A stretch of 64,000 bases of DNA from Streptomyces spiroverticillatus (GTDB taxonomy: Bacteria > Actinomycetota > Actinomycetes > Streptomycetales > Streptomycetaceae): assembly GCA_014650415.1 (NCBI GenBank), contig BMUX01000002.1, forward strand, positions 248,001-312,000. Reading direction: 5' to 3'. Position 1 is the stretch's first letter. Every line of letters starts with the position of its first letter. The notes below the pieces were generated by a model that worked only from the letters and a program-made list of their open reading frames with translations, was not told where the DNA came from and searched no databases. This document shows, piece by piece, positions 9,731-17,272 of this stretch. The position numbers were made by a program, and so were the translations under genes.

Positions 9731-11164
9731 CTACCTGGGAGAGTCGTCCTCGCCGATGTGGTGGATGCGGACGAGGTTGGTGGAGCCGGGGACGCCGGGC
9801 GGGGAGCCGGCGGTGATGACGACGACGTCGCCCTTCTGGCAGCGGCCGATGCGCAGGAGCTGTTCGTCGACCTGGGCGACCATCTCGTCGGTGGAGTCGA
9901 CCTTCGGGCCGAGGAAGGTCTCCACGCCCCAGGTGAGGTTGAGCTGGGAGCGGGTGGAGGACTCCGGGGTGAAGGCCAGGAGGGGGATCGGGGAGCGGTA
10001 GCGGGAGAGGCGCTTGACCGTGTCGCCGGACTGGGTGAAGGCGACGAGGAACTTGGCGCCCAGGAAGTCGCCCATTTCGGCGGCTGCGCGGGCGACCGCG
10101 CCGCCCTGGGTGCGGGGCTTGTTGCGCTCCGTGAGGGGCGGCAGGCCCTTGGCGAGGATGTCTTCCTCGGCCGCCTCGACGATGCGGGACATCGTGCGGA
10201 CGGTCTCGATGGGGTATTTGCCGACGCTCGTTTCGCCGGAGAGCATGACGGCGTCGGTGCCGTCGATGACGGCGTTGGCGACGTCGGAGGCTTCAGCGCG
10301 GGTGGGGCGGGAGTTCTCGATCATGGAGTCGAGCATCTGGGTCGCCACGATGACCGGCTTGGCGTTGCGCTTGGCGAGCTTGATGGCGCGCTTCTGGACG
10401 ATCGGGACCTGCTCCAGGGGCATCTCGACGCCGAGGTCGCCGCGGGCGACCATGATGCCGTCGAAGGCGGCGACGATGTCGTCGATGTTCTCGACGGCCT
10501 GGGGCTTCTCGACCTTGGCGATCACCGGGAGGCGGCGGTTCTCCTCGCGCATGACGCGGTGGACGTCCTCGATGTCGCGGCCGCTGCGGACGAAGGAGAG
10601 GGCGATGATGTCCGCGCCGGTGCGCAGGGCCCAGCGGAGGTCTTCGATGTCCTTTTCGGAGAGGGCGGGGACGGAGACGGCGACGCCGGGGAGGTTGAGG
10701 CCCTTGTGGTCGGAGACCATGCCGCCCTCGATGACCTTGGTGTGGACGCGGGGTCCGTCGACCGAGGTGACTTCCAGGGTGACCTTGCCGTCGTCGACGA
10801 GGATGCGTTCGCCGGTGGTGACGTCGGTGTTGAGGCCCTCGTAGGTGGTGCCGCAGGTGTGGCGGTCGCCCTCCATCGGCTCGACGGTGATGGTGAACTC
10901 GTCGCCGCGTTCAAGGAGTACGGGGCCTTCGCGGAAGCGTCCGAGGCGGATCTTCGGGCCTTGAAGGTCGGCGAGGATGCCGACGCTGCGGCCCGTTTCG
11001 TCGGACGCTTTCCGTACGTGCTGGTAACGCTCCTCGTGTTCGGCGTAGGTGCCGTGGCTGAGGTTGAAGCGGGCGATGTCCATTCCGGCTTCGACCAAGG
11101 CCTTGATCTGGTCGTATGTGTCGGTGGCGGGGCCCAGGGTACAGACGATCTTTGCTCGGCGCAT
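9731..11164 (-). CDS. pyk: Pyruvate kinase
   Basis: Glycolytic enzyme converting phosphoenolpyruvate and ADP to pyruvate and ATP in the cytoplasm. 477 residues, normal length. The N-terminus MRRAKIVCTLGPAT is diagnostic, and ATG 11164 is preceded by GGAGG; an upstream in-frame start at 11233 has no support. Other visible signatures are DIARFNLSHG, LADLQGPKIR, the catalytic Lys region IAKVEKPQAVENID, the metal/PEP loop MVARGDLGVEMP, and SRPTRAEASDVANAV with GTDAVMLSGET. The C-terminal allosteric domain is complete. The gene converges on the endonuclease-like gene with only 10 bp between them. Streptomyces usually carry two pyk copies; which one this is cannot be told here. Confidence 0.97.
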   Translation of the reverse strand: MRRAKIVCTLGPATDTYDQIKALVEAGMDIARFNLSHGTYAEHEERYQHVRKASDETGRSVGILADLQGPKIRLGRFREGPVLLERGDEFTITVEPMEGDRHTCGTTYEGLNTDVTTGERILVDDGKVTLEVTSVDGPRVHTKVIEGGMVSDHKGLNLPGVAVSVPALSEKDIEDLRWALRTGADIIALSFVRSGRDIEDVHRVMREENRRLPVIAKVEKPQAVENIDDIVAAFDGIMVARGDLGVEMPLEQVPIVQKRAIKLAKRNAKPVIVATQMLDSMIENSRPTRAEASDVANAVIDGTDAVMLSGETSVGKYPIETVRTMSRIVEAAEEDILAKGLPPLTERNKPRTQGGAVARAAAEMGDFLGAKFLVAFTQSGDTVKRLSRYRSPIPLLAFTPESSTRSQLNLTWGVETFLGPKVDSTDEMVAQVDEQLLRIGRCQKGDVVVITAGSPPGVPGSTNLVRIHHIGEDDSPR

Positions 11165-11222
11165 ACCTCCGAGCCTAGGGCTTACCGGCGGGTAGGTAAT
11201 TGGCTCCGTATGACTACTCAAC

Positions 11223-11241
11223 AACCTTTGCATGAAAGGTT
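11223..11241. promoter_or_regulatory. Perfect inverted repeat upstream of pyk
   Basis: AACCTTT-GCATG-AAAGGTT lies about 60 bp upstream of the pyk start in an AT-richer 149-bp spacer. It could be an operator for pyk; it is also a possible hairpin downstream of the SIMPL-domain gene. Only the symmetry is seen. Confidence 0.35.
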
Positions 11242-11313
11242 ATTGACAAGTGTTGAATTGTGCGCGGGGGTGCTCTGATGAGCAATTCCCGGGAATGTGC
11301 GGGGTGTTGCGGT

Positions 11314-12018
11314 TCAGAGTTGCGGGGGTGCCATCGTGAAGCGTGCGTTGACGTGGGCGTAGACGGTCTGGCGCTGGGGTTCGAGGTCGAGCGGAGGAGC
11401 TTCCTCCGCCATGGGGGCGGCGGAGCGCATCATGGCGCCGCCGTAGCCGATGTGCATGTCCATCGGGGCGCTCTCGCTGCCGTCGTCGGCGAGTTCGAGG
11501 AGGGCGACGAGGTGGGTGCCGAGGGCCTCGGCGTAGGCGCGGGCGCGGGCGACGGCCTCGTGGACGGCCTGGGTGCGGGCCTGCGCGTACACGGGTGAGG
11601 TGGGGCGGAGCTTCCACCAGGGGCCGTCGACGCGGGTCAGTTCGAGGTCGGAGAGGCGGGTGGTGAGTTCGCCGAGGGCGGTGAAGTCGGCGAGTTCGGC
11701 GGAGACGTGGACGCGGCCGTGGTAGGCGCGGACGTGTTCGCCGCGGCCCTTGCGGGTGAGTTCGGGGTTGATGGAGAAGGAGCCCGTTTCGAGCTTCTCG
11801 ACGGCGTCGCCGTACGTCTTGATCAGGTCCAGGACGGAGGCGTTGCGCCGGGTGAGGTCGTCGAGGGCGGTGCGGCGGTCGGTGCCGCGGGCGCTGACGG
11901 TGATGCCGATGCGGGCGAGGTCGGGGTCGACTTCGAGGCGGGCCTCGCCGCGGACGGCGACGCGGGGTGCGTCGGGGGTGCCGTAGGGGGCGGCGGTGGT
12001 GGGGATGTCGGTGGTCAT
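11314..12018 (-). CDS. SIMPL-domain protein (DUF541 family)
   Basis: 234 residues. The central part matches the SIMPL/DUF541 pattern: VAVRGEARLEVDPDLARIGI near the N-terminus, repeated Ala/Arg-rich helices (RTQAVHEAVARARAYAEAL) and a final strand YAHVNARFTM. SIMPL proteins are widespread and mostly uncharacterised; some are exported, but this one has no signal peptide, suggesting a cytoplasmic form. ATG at 12018 follows GAGGGAG and is preferred to an upstream frame extension. Adjacent genes are pyk (same strand) and a divergent exported nucleotidase; no operon partner suggests a function. Confidence 0.75.
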   Translation of the reverse strand: MTTDIPTTAAPYGTPDAPRVAVRGEARLEVDPDLARIGITVSARGTDRRTALDDLTRRNASVLDLIKTYGDAVEKLETGSFSINPELTRKGRGEHVRAYHGRVHVSAELADFTALGELTTRLSDLELTRVDGPWWKLRPTSPVYAQARTQAVHEAVARARAYAEALGTHLVALLELADDGSESAPMDMHIGYGGAMMRSAAPMAEEAPPLDLEPQRQTVYAHVNARFTMAPPQL

Positions 12019-12240
12019 ACGGGCTCCCTCGGTCGGCGTGCACACACCGTTCGGTGGCGCACTCGGTCGGCGTACGCGCACGGCTCGGTGGCGTACGTCC
12101 ACTGTGGCATCCGGGTCTGACATCGGGCAGTCACCGGATCGAAACCTGTCAGGGGTGTCGCGGCAGCCGGGCGTGGGTCAGAATCTACGCGCGTTGTGCA
12201 TGGGCAACGCGGAAATCCCTGTGTGGACGAAGGAGTTCAA

Positions 12241-14061
12241 ATGCCGCTGAATCGGCGGAAGTTTCTGGGGCAGGCCGCTGCGACGGGCGCCGGTGTGGCC
12301 CTGGCGGGCGGGGTCGCGGGATCCGCGGAGGCCGCCGACCACGGTCATGGCCACGGCGGTCACGGCCCGGGCCGCCCGCCGAAGCGTTACTCCTTCACCG
12401 TGATGGGCACGACCGACCTGCACGGAAATGTCTTCAACTGGGACTACTTCACCGACAAGGAGTTCGACGACAAGGCGCACAACGACGTGGGCCTGGCGAA
12501 GATCTCGACCCTGGTGAATGCGGTCCGCAAGGAGAAGGGCCGCCGCAATACGCTCCTGATCGACGCGGGCGACACCATTCAGGGCACCCAGCTCTCGTAC
12601 TACTACGCCAAGGTCGACCCGATCACCGCGAAGCGCGGTCCGGTGCACCCGATGGCGCAGGCCATGAACAAGATCGGCTATGACGCGGCCGCGCTCGGCA
12701 ACCACGAATTCAATTACGGAATTCCGGTGCTGCGGAAGTTCGAGGAGCAGTGCGATTTCCCGCTCCTGGGTGCGAATGCGCTGGACGCGAAGACGCTGCG
12801 GCCCGCGTTCCGCCCGTACAGCATGCACCGTCTGCGCACCCCGCACGGGCGTGACGTGAAGGTGGCCGTGCTCGGCCTCACCAACCCCGGCATCGCGATC
12901 TGGGACAAGCAGAACGTGCAGGGGAAGATGGTCTTCCCGGGCCTGGAGGAGCAGGCGGCGAAGTGGGTGCCGAAGCTCCGCTCGATGGGCGCGGACGTGG
13001 TGATCGTCTCGGCGCACTCGGGTTCGTCGGGCACTTCTTCGTACGGTGACCAGCTCCCGTACGTCGAGAACGCGGCCGGCCTGGTCGCCGAGCAGGTCCC
13101 CGGCATCGACGCGATCCTGGTCGGTCACGCGCACACGGAGATCCCCGAGTACTTCGTCGAGAACAAGAAGACCGGCAAGAAGGTCGTCCTGTCCGAGCCC
13201 CTGAAGTGGGGCCAGCGGCTGACCCGGTTCGACTTCGAGCTGGTGTGGGGCAAGGGCAGTTGGACGGTGGAGAAGGTCCAGGCGAGCGTCCTGAACTCGA
13301 ACACGGTCGCCGAGGACCCCCGGATCACCGGGATGCTCGGTGACGAGCACAAGAAGGTCGTCGCGTACGTCAACCAGGTCATCGGCACCTCCACGGCGGC
13401 GATGACGACCGCCGAGGCGGCCTGGAAGGACGAGCCGCTCATCGACCTGATCAACCTGGTGCAGGTGGAGACGGTGAAGGCGGCCCTCGCGGGTGGCGCG
13501 TACGCAGCGCTGCCGGTGCTCTCGCAGGCGTCCTGTTTCTCGCGGACGGCGTCGGTCCCGGCCGGCCAGATCACGATCAAGGACGCGGCGGGCCTGTACC
13601 CGTTCGAGAACACCCTGGAGGCGCGGCTGCTGACCGGCGCGCAGATCAAGGAGTACCTGGAGTACTCGGCGAGGTACTACGTGCAGACCCCGGCGGGCGG
13701 CCCGGTCGACACGGCGAAGCTGACGAACGCCGAGAACACCCCGGACTACAACTACGACGTCGTCTCCGGTCTGACGTACGAGATCGACATCGCGAAGCCG
13801 AAGGGTTCGCGGATCGTGAAGCTGTCGTACGACGGGAAGCCGCTGGACGACAAGGCGCAGTTCGTGTTCGCGGTGAACAACTACCGGGCGAGCGGCGGCG
13901 GCGCGTTCCCGCACATCGCGTCGGCGAAGCAGCTGTGGGCGAACTCGGAGGAGATCCGGAACACGATCATCACCTGGGTGAAGGCGAAGGGGACGGTCGA
14001 CCCGAAGACCTTCGCGGCGGTGGACTGGAAGCTGACGCGGGACGGCACGCCGGTGTTCTAG
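12241..14061 (+). CDS. Exported 5'-nucleotidase / 2',3'-cyclic phosphodiesterase family metallophosphatase
   Basis: 606 residues exported by the Tat route: NRRKFLGQ is a twin-arginine motif, followed by AAATGAGVALAGGVAGSAEA. A His-rich linker (HGHGHGGHGPG) precedes the metallophosphatase domain with the dimetal ligands MGTTDLHGN, DAGDTIQG, LGNHEFNYG, SAHSG and VGHAHTE in order. The second half is the 5'-nucleotidase C-terminal substrate domain (SRTASVPAGQITIKD, LYPFENTLEARLLTG). It probably scavenges phosphate and nucleosides from extracellular nucleotides. ATG 12241 has GAAGGAG upstream; an earlier in-frame ATG at 12196 lacks one. A hairpin terminator follows. Confidence 0.92.
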   Translation: MPLNRRKFLGQAAATGAGVALAGGVAGSAEAADHGHGHGGHGPGRPPKRYSFTVMGTTDLHGNVFNWDYFTDKEFDDKAHNDVGLAKISTLVNAVRKEKGRRNTLLIDAGDTIQGTQLSYYYAKVDPITAKRGPVHPMAQAMNKIGYDAAALGNHEFNYGIPVLRKFEEQCDFPLLGANALDAKTLRPAFRPYSMHRLRTPHGRDVKVAVLGLTNPGIAIWDKQNVQGKMVFPGLEEQAAKWVPKLRSMGADVVIVSAHSGSSGTSSYGDQLPYVENAAGLVAEQVPGIDAILVGHAHTEIPEYFVENKKTGKKVVLSEPLKWGQRLTRFDFELVWGKGSWTVEKVQASVLNSNTVAEDPRITGMLGDEHKKVVAYVNQVIGTSTAAMTTAEAAWKDEPLIDLINLVQVETVKAALAGGAYAALPVLSQASCFSRTASVPAGQITIKDAAGLYPFENTLEARLLTGAQIKEYLEYSARYYVQTPAGGPVDTAKLTNAENTPDYNYDVVSGLTYEIDIAKPKGSRIVKLSYDGKPLDDKAQFVFAVNNYRASGGGAFPHIASAKQLWANSEEIRNTIITWVKAKGTVDPKTFAAVDWKLTRDGTPVF

Positions 14062-14082
14062 CTTGTGCGTTTGTATGAGGAG

Positions 14083-14118
14083 AGGCCGCGCCTGTGGACA
14101 GGGCGCGGCCTTCTTTCT
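14083..14118. terminator. Hairpin terminator after the nucleotidase gene
   Basis: GGCCGCGCCTGT (14084-14095) pairs with ACAGGGCGCGGCC (14098-14110) with one bulged base, followed by TTCTTTCTT. It separates the nucleotidase from the converging hydroxylase gene. Confidence 0.8.
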
Positions 14119-14139
14119 TGGGTTGCGTGTCTACTGGAC

Positions 14140-15564
14140 CTAGACCTTCAGCTTGACGAGGCTCTCGCGCTGGTGCGGGAGCATCGGGCGGGCCGGGGTG
14201 TTGAGGCCGAAGGTGGTGAAGGCGGTGCGGGCGGGGAGGGGGTAGACATCGGTACCGGTGAGGTGGTTGAGGATGACGGCGCTGCGCCAGGCGGCGAGTC
14301 CGAGGTCGGGGGCGCCCACACCGTGGGTGTGGCGTTCGGCGTTCTGGACGTAGACGTTGCCCTGGACGACGGGGTCCAGGACGAGGCGCTGGTGCTCGTC
14401 GATGCGGGCGCGCTGGGACTTGTCGCGCTTCATGTACGGGTCGAGGGCGGCCAGGATGCGGTCGACGGGGCGTTCCTGGTAGCCGGTGGCGAGGACGACG
14501 GCGTCGGTGGTGAGCCGGGAGCGGGCGCCCTGCTGGCCGTGCTCCAGGTGGAGTTCGACCTTGGTGGTGGCGACGCGGCCGGCGGTGCGGACGTGGACGC
14601 CGGGGGTGATGGTGACGTCGGGCCAGCCGCCGCCCTGGGTGCGGCGGTAGAGCTCGTCGTGGATGGCGGCGATGGTGTCGGCGTCGATGCCCTTGTGCAA
14701 CTGCCACTGCCGGGGCAGGAGTTCGTCCCGTACGCCTTCGGGGAGGGCGTGGAAGTAGCGGGTGTAGTCCGGTGTGAAGTGCTCGAGGCCCAGCTTCGAA
14801 TACTCCATCGGCGCGATGGCCTCGGTGCGGGCGAGCCAGGTGAGTTTCTCGCGGCCGACGGGGCGGGCGCGCAGCAGGTCGAGGAAGACTTCGGCGCCGG
14901 ACTGGCCGCTGCCGATGACGGTGACGTGTTCGGCGGCGATCAGGCGGTCGCGGTTGGGGAGGTAGTCGGCGGAGTGGAGGACCGGGACGCCGGGGGCTTC
15001 GGCGAGGGGTTTGAGGGGTTCGGGGACGAAGGGGGCGGTGCCGACGCCGAGGACGAGGTTGCGGGTGTACGTGCGGCCGAGGGCTTCGGCCTCGCCGTCC
15101 GCGTCGAGCTGGGTGAAGTCGACTTCGAAGGCGGTGCGTTCGGGGTTCCAGCGGACGGCGTCGACCTGGTGGCCGAAGTGGAGGCCGGTGAGGCGTTCGC
15201 TGACCCAGCGGCAGTAGGCGTCGTACTCGGTGCGCTGGATGTGGAAGCGTTCGGCGAAGTAGAAGGGGAACAGGCGCTCGCGGTCGCGGAGGTGGTTGAG
15301 GAAGGTCCAGGGGCTGGAGGGGTCGGCGAGGGTGACGAGGTCGGCGAGGAAGGGGACTTGGAGGGTGGCGCCCTCGATGAGGAGGCCGGGGTGCCAGTGG
15401 AAGGCGGGGCGCTGTTCGTAGAAGGCGGTCTTCAGGCCGCCGTGGATGCCGTCGGCGAGGGCGGCGAGGGAGAGGTTGAAGGGGCCGATGCCGATGCCGA
15501 CGAGGTCGTGGGGCTGGTCGGGCTGAGGGGGCTGGGGGGCCTGTGGAGGCTGGTCGGCGGTCAT
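14140..15564 (-). CDS. Lysine/ornithine/diamine N-hydroxylase (IucD/SidA/DesB-like flavoprotein)
   Basis: 474 residues, class B N-hydroxylating monooxygenase that uses FAD and NADPH to hydroxylate a primary amine. The FAD site is LVGIGIGPFNLSLAA, the NADPH site is VTVIGSGQSGAEVF, and the C-terminal signature is VVLATGYQ; HWHPGLLIEGATLQVPFLAD is typical of the family. ATG 15564 overlaps the decarboxylase stop as ATGA, so the two are coupled. In desferrioxamine loci this pair (DesA then DesB) makes N-hydroxycadaverine, which DesC acylates and DesD joins; neither DesC nor DesD is in this window. Substrate is therefore inferred: cadaverine is likeliest given the partner, lysine or another amine possible. 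Confidence 0.82.
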   Translation of the reverse strand: MTADQPPQAPQPPQPDQPHDLVGIGIGPFNLSLAALADGIHGGLKTAFYEQRPAFHWHPGLLIEGATLQVPFLADLVTLADPSSPWTFLNHLRDRERLFPFYFAERFHIQRTEYDAYCRWVSERLTGLHFGHQVDAVRWNPERTAFEVDFTQLDADGEAEALGRTYTRNLVLGVGTAPFVPEPLKPLAEAPGVPVLHSADYLPNRDRLIAAEHVTVIGSGQSGAEVFLDLLRARPVGREKLTWLARTEAIAPMEYSKLGLEHFTPDYTRYFHALPEGVRDELLPRQWQLHKGIDADTIAAIHDELYRRTQGGGWPDVTITPGVHVRTAGRVATTKVELHLEHGQQGARSRLTTDAVVLATGYQERPVDRILAALDPYMKRDKSQRARIDEHQRLVLDPVVQGNVYVQNAERHTHGVGAPDLGLAAWRSAVILNHLTGTDVYPLPARTAFTTFGLNTPARPMLPHQRESLVKLKV

Positions 15565-17021
15565 CGGTGGCTGAGCCTTTCGGGGTGGGCGGGGGTCGGG
15601 TGCGTGAGCGCGAGGTCGAGCAGGGCGTCCAGGTCTTCGGGGGTGACGTGCGGGTTGAGGAGGGTGGCCTTGAGCCAGAGGCGGCCTGCGGTGCGGGTGC
15701 GGCCGAGGACGGCGCGGCCCTCGGTGAGGAGGCGGCGGCGCAGCTGGGCGACGTCGTCGTCGGTGGCGCCGGCGGGGCGGAAGAGGACGGTGCTGAGGGT
15801 GGGGCGGTCGTAGAGCTCCAGCCCCGGATGCTTCTCGACGCGGTCGGCGAGGAGGCGGGCGGCGGCGAGGGTGCGTTCGATCAGGTCGGCGAAGCCGTCG
15901 CGGCCGAGGGACTTGAGGGTGACGGCGATCTTCAGGGCGTCGGGGCGGCGGGTGGTGCGCAGGGAACGGCCGAGGAGGTCCGGGATACCGGCGTCGGTGT
16001 CGTCGTCGGCGTTGAGGTAGTCGGCCTGGTGCGCGAGGGGGCTGAGGGCGGAGCTGTCGGGTACGGCGAGGATTCCGGCGGCGACCGGCTGCCAGCCGAG
16101 TTTGTGCAGGTCGAGGGTGACGGTGTCGGCGCGGTCGAGGCCGTGCAGGAGGTGGCGGTGGCCGGGGCTGTACAGCACGGGCCCGCCGTAGGCGGCGTCG
16201 ACGTGGAGGTCGGCGCCGTGCTGGGCGCAGAGGTCGGCGATCTCGGGGAGGGGGTCGATCTGCCCGGTGTCGGTCGTTCCTGCGGTCGCGGCCACGAGGA
16301 GGGGGTGGTGCAGGTGGGTCAACGCCTCGTCGAGGGCGGCCAGGTCCAGGATGCCGGAGGGGGCGGGCACGACGACGGGCTCGGGGAGCCCGAGGAGCCA
16401 GGCGGCGCGGGTGAGCGAGTGGTGGGCGTTGGCTCCGACGACCAACTGCACCGGTCCGTGCAGGCCGTGCTTCTCGCGGGCGAGGAGGAGGGCGAGCTGG
16501 TTGGACTCGGTGCCGCCGGTGGTGACGAGGGTGTCGGGGTGCGGGCCGGCCGGGAAGACCTCGGCCGCGAGGGTGCGGGTGAGGGCCTCCTCCAGGGCGG
16601 AGGCGGCGGGGGCCTGGTCCCAGGAGTCCATGGACGGGTTGAGCGCGGAGGCGGCGAGGTCGGCGGCGACGGCCACGGCCAGCGGCGGGCAGTGCAGGTG
16701 GGCGGCGCAGTGGGGGTGGGCGGGGTCGGCGGCGCCTGCCGCGAGGGCGTGCACGAGGGTGCGGAGCGCTTCGTGCGGCCCGGTTCCGGTGTCGGGGAAG
16801 AGCGGCCGGACCGCCTCTTCCACCTGGGCGGTGCTGCGCGCGGGACCGCCGGCCGGGAGGGGCCCCGGGCGGGCGGAGGCGCCGGTGGCGAGGGCGGTGA
16901 GGACCGTACCGAGCAGTGGCCGCAGGGCGGTGGGCCCGGTGGGCCCGCCGGCGAGGGGGGTGTGGGGCGGGGCCTGGCCCTGACCGGGTACCGGGTTCTG
17001 TGCCGACGGCGGCGCGCTCAT
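15561..17021 (-). CDS. PLP-dependent group II decarboxylase (lysine/diaminobutyrate type, DesA-like)
   Basis: 486 residues. The PLP-binding Lys is in TVTLDLHKLGWQP, the expected (S/T)xHK pattern; the coenzyme stacking and substrate regions LVTTGGTESNQLALLLARE and HVDAAYGGP are present. This is the group II fold shared by aromatic amino-acid, diaminobutyrate and lysine decarboxylases. Coupling to an N-hydroxylase suggests it supplies a diamine, probably cadaverine from lysine. ATG 17021 follows GAAGGA. The Ala/Pro/Gly-rich first 60 residues are unusual and poorly conserved in character. The upstream 250 bp shows no IdeR/DmdR iron box (TTAGGTTAGGCTAACCTAA type), so iron regulation is not supported. 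Confidence 0.82.
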   Translation of the reverse strand: MSAPPSAQNPVPGQGQAPPHTPLAGGPTGPTALRPLLGTVLTALATGASARPGPLPAGGPARSTAQVEEAVRPLFPDTGTGPHEALRTLVHALAAGAADPAHPHCAAHLHCPPLAVAVAADLAASALNPSMDSWDQAPAASALEEALTRTLAAEVFPAGPHPDTLVTTGGTESNQLALLLAREKHGLHGPVQLVVGANAHHSLTRAAWLLGLPEPVVVPAPSGILDLAALDEALTHLHHPLLVAATAGTTDTGQIDPLPEIADLCAQHGADLHVDAAYGGPVLYSPGHRHLLHGLDRADTVTLDLHKLGWQPVAAGILAVPDSSALSPLAHQADYLNADDDTDAGIPDLLGRSLRTTRRPDALKIAVTLKSLGRDGFADLIERTLAAARLLADRVEKHPGLELYDRPTLSTVLFRPAGATDDDVAQLRRRLLTEGRAVLGRTRTAGRLWLKATLLNPHVTPEDLDALLDLALTHPTPAHPERLSHR

Positions 17022-17272
17022 GCGGGTCCTTCGGGGGTGGTGTGGTGCGGGGTGCGGGCACACCAGGGTGTACAGGGAAGGAGGTGGGTGTCCGGAGTGG
17101 ACAACGAGCGCAACTCGAAAGTGGTACGGGGGTGTGGGGAGGGGGAGTTGGGGGTGGGGGGCTGGTATAGGGGGTGGGCCCCGTCCGTGTCGCACCCGGT
17201 GCCGGGGGCGGTAGGAGTGCGGCCCGCCGCAGTTGGGCTGCGGCGGGCCGGGCGAAGGTGGTGCGGAGGGGG

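Noticed and set aside
14140..17021. Complete desferrioxamine cluster
   Set aside because: Only the decarboxylase and hydroxylase are present; the next genes are aminopeptidase N and the nucleotidase.
14140..17061. Very long open frames opposite or out of phase with real genes (for example 973 codons here, 1264 codons at 15561-19355, 1056 codons at 22276-25446)
   Set aside because: They are Arg/Pro/Gly-rich shadows typical of high-GC DNA; parts that are real (the hydroxylase end, the decarboxylase end) are already accounted for by shorter starts.
17022..17272. Iron-box regulation of the decarboxylase-hydroxylase pair
   Set aside because: No sequence resembling the DmdR/IdeR box was found in the upstream region.
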